NCBI GenBank assembly: GCA_025459035.1
Contig: JALORJ010000137.1
Span: 1-6,956, forward strand
Direction of reading: 5' to 3'
From: Burkholderiales bacterium
GTDB taxonomy: Bacteria > Pseudomonadota > Gammaproteobacteria > Burkholderiales > Ga0077523
DNA length: 6,956 nt
Every line of letters begins with the position of its first letter. Position 1 is the stretch's first letter. This document shows, piece after piece, positions 6,751 to 6,956 of the stretch. The notes beneath the pieces are model-generated. The model worked only from the letters and a program-made list of their open reading frames with translations. It did not search any database and had not been told where the DNA came from. The translations under genes and the position numbers were made by a program.

Positions 6751-6956
6751 GGAGGGCTCCTCGGGCAGGGGCGGACCCGTCTCGGGGACCGCGGAACTGG
6801 GTTGCACCAACACTCGGCGTGGCACGATGTTCTCCGGCACCATCTGGAGGCGCAAGCGATCGATGCGCACCAGATCGGTGCGGCACGAAGGCGCCGGATG
6901 CTCTCAAGTCACTGATCCGGAACGCTTTCGGGCCGAATTTCCGTGGCATGGATTCT
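6751..6956. other. Upstream region of the second rhodanese gene, no gene assigned
   Basis: 206 nt with no convincing coding sequence. It holds the rhodanese Shine-Dalgarno at its left end, the TTGCACCAACA stretch at 6802-6812 and a palindrome at 6866-6882. Towards the right edge (6905-6956) base composition falls, as expected for a promoter or intergenic zone. An ATG at 6948 on the plus strand could begin a divergent gene, but only nine bases are visible. Confidence 0.5.
6866..6882. promoter_or_regulatory. NtrC-like palindromic site
   Basis: CGCACC-AGATC-GGTGCG has perfect 6-bp arms. Its core GCAC-N7-GTGC, and more fully GCACCA-N3-CGGTGC, differs by one base from the consensus for the nitrogen regulator NtrC. 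It lies 116 nt upstream of the rhodanese start. One such palindrome in GC-rich DNA can occur by chance. Confidence 0.35.

Noticed and set aside
6820..6834. Sigma54-like TGGCACG-N4-TCTC on the plus strand
   Set aside because: The -24 half matches but the -12 element reads TC where GC is required, and the NtrC-like palindrome lies on its downstream side.
6751..6870. Rhodanese start at the in-frame ATG at 6870, adding 40 residues
   Set aside because: The added part is Pro-rich and not domain-like, while the ATG at 6750 has a strong GAGGAG 6 nt upstream.
6827..6956. Plus-strand frame open from ATG 6827 to the right edge
   Set aside because: No ribosome binding site, Arg-rich start, and third-position GC drops near the edge; no family recognised in 43 codons.

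Overview
The window is a GC-rich (about 70% by eye), tightly packed chromosomal stretch with eight protein-coding genes, one of them cut by the left edge. It reads like a betaproteobacterium, probably Burkholderiales. The reasons are the high GC, the thiC-thiD pair under a TPP riboswitch, a DUF3391/HD-GYP protein, and the order PCMT-like methyltransferase, rhodanese, TolC-type outer-membrane protein, which I recall from that group. The taxonomic call is inference. There are no signs of mobile DNA, CRISPR, rRNA or tRNA.

Left block, minus strand (1-1173): a PCMT-family methyltransferase, a small rhodanese overlapping it by one base (TGATG), and the first 46 codons of a TolC-type outer-membrane efflux protein with a signal peptide. 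These look like one operon. The methyltransferase appears to lack the Thr-Ile-Ser substrate motif of true isoaspartate repair enzymes.

Centre, plus strand (about 1211-4128): a divergent thiamine operon. A likely promoter leads into a complete TPP riboswitch aptamer (1248-1335), then a leader in which a hairpin pairs with the thiC Shine-Dalgarno sequence. thiC (HMP-P synthase) follows, then thiD (HMP/HMP-P kinase) with a 4-nt ATGA overlap. Together they make and phosphorylate the thiamine pyrimidine moiety, under feedback from TPP.

Right block: an HD-GYP cyclic-di-GMP phosphodiesterase-type gene on the minus strand overlaps the 3' end of thiD by 8 nt. It is divergent from uppP (undecaprenyl-diphosphatase) across a 134-nt spacer with two back-to-back hairpins. 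uppP ends exactly where a second, unrelated rhodanese gene on the minus strand ends, so their stop codons form TGATCA. The last 206 nt (6751-6956) are upstream sequence of that rhodanese gene. They include a 17-nt palindrome matching the GCAC-N7-GTGC pattern of NtrC sites.

Overall these are core metabolic and envelope genes in ordinary arrangement. The points worth a second look are the atypical PCMT active site, the thiC leader structure, the two convergent gene ends with no spacer, and the right-edge palindrome. I see no convincing undescribed system.
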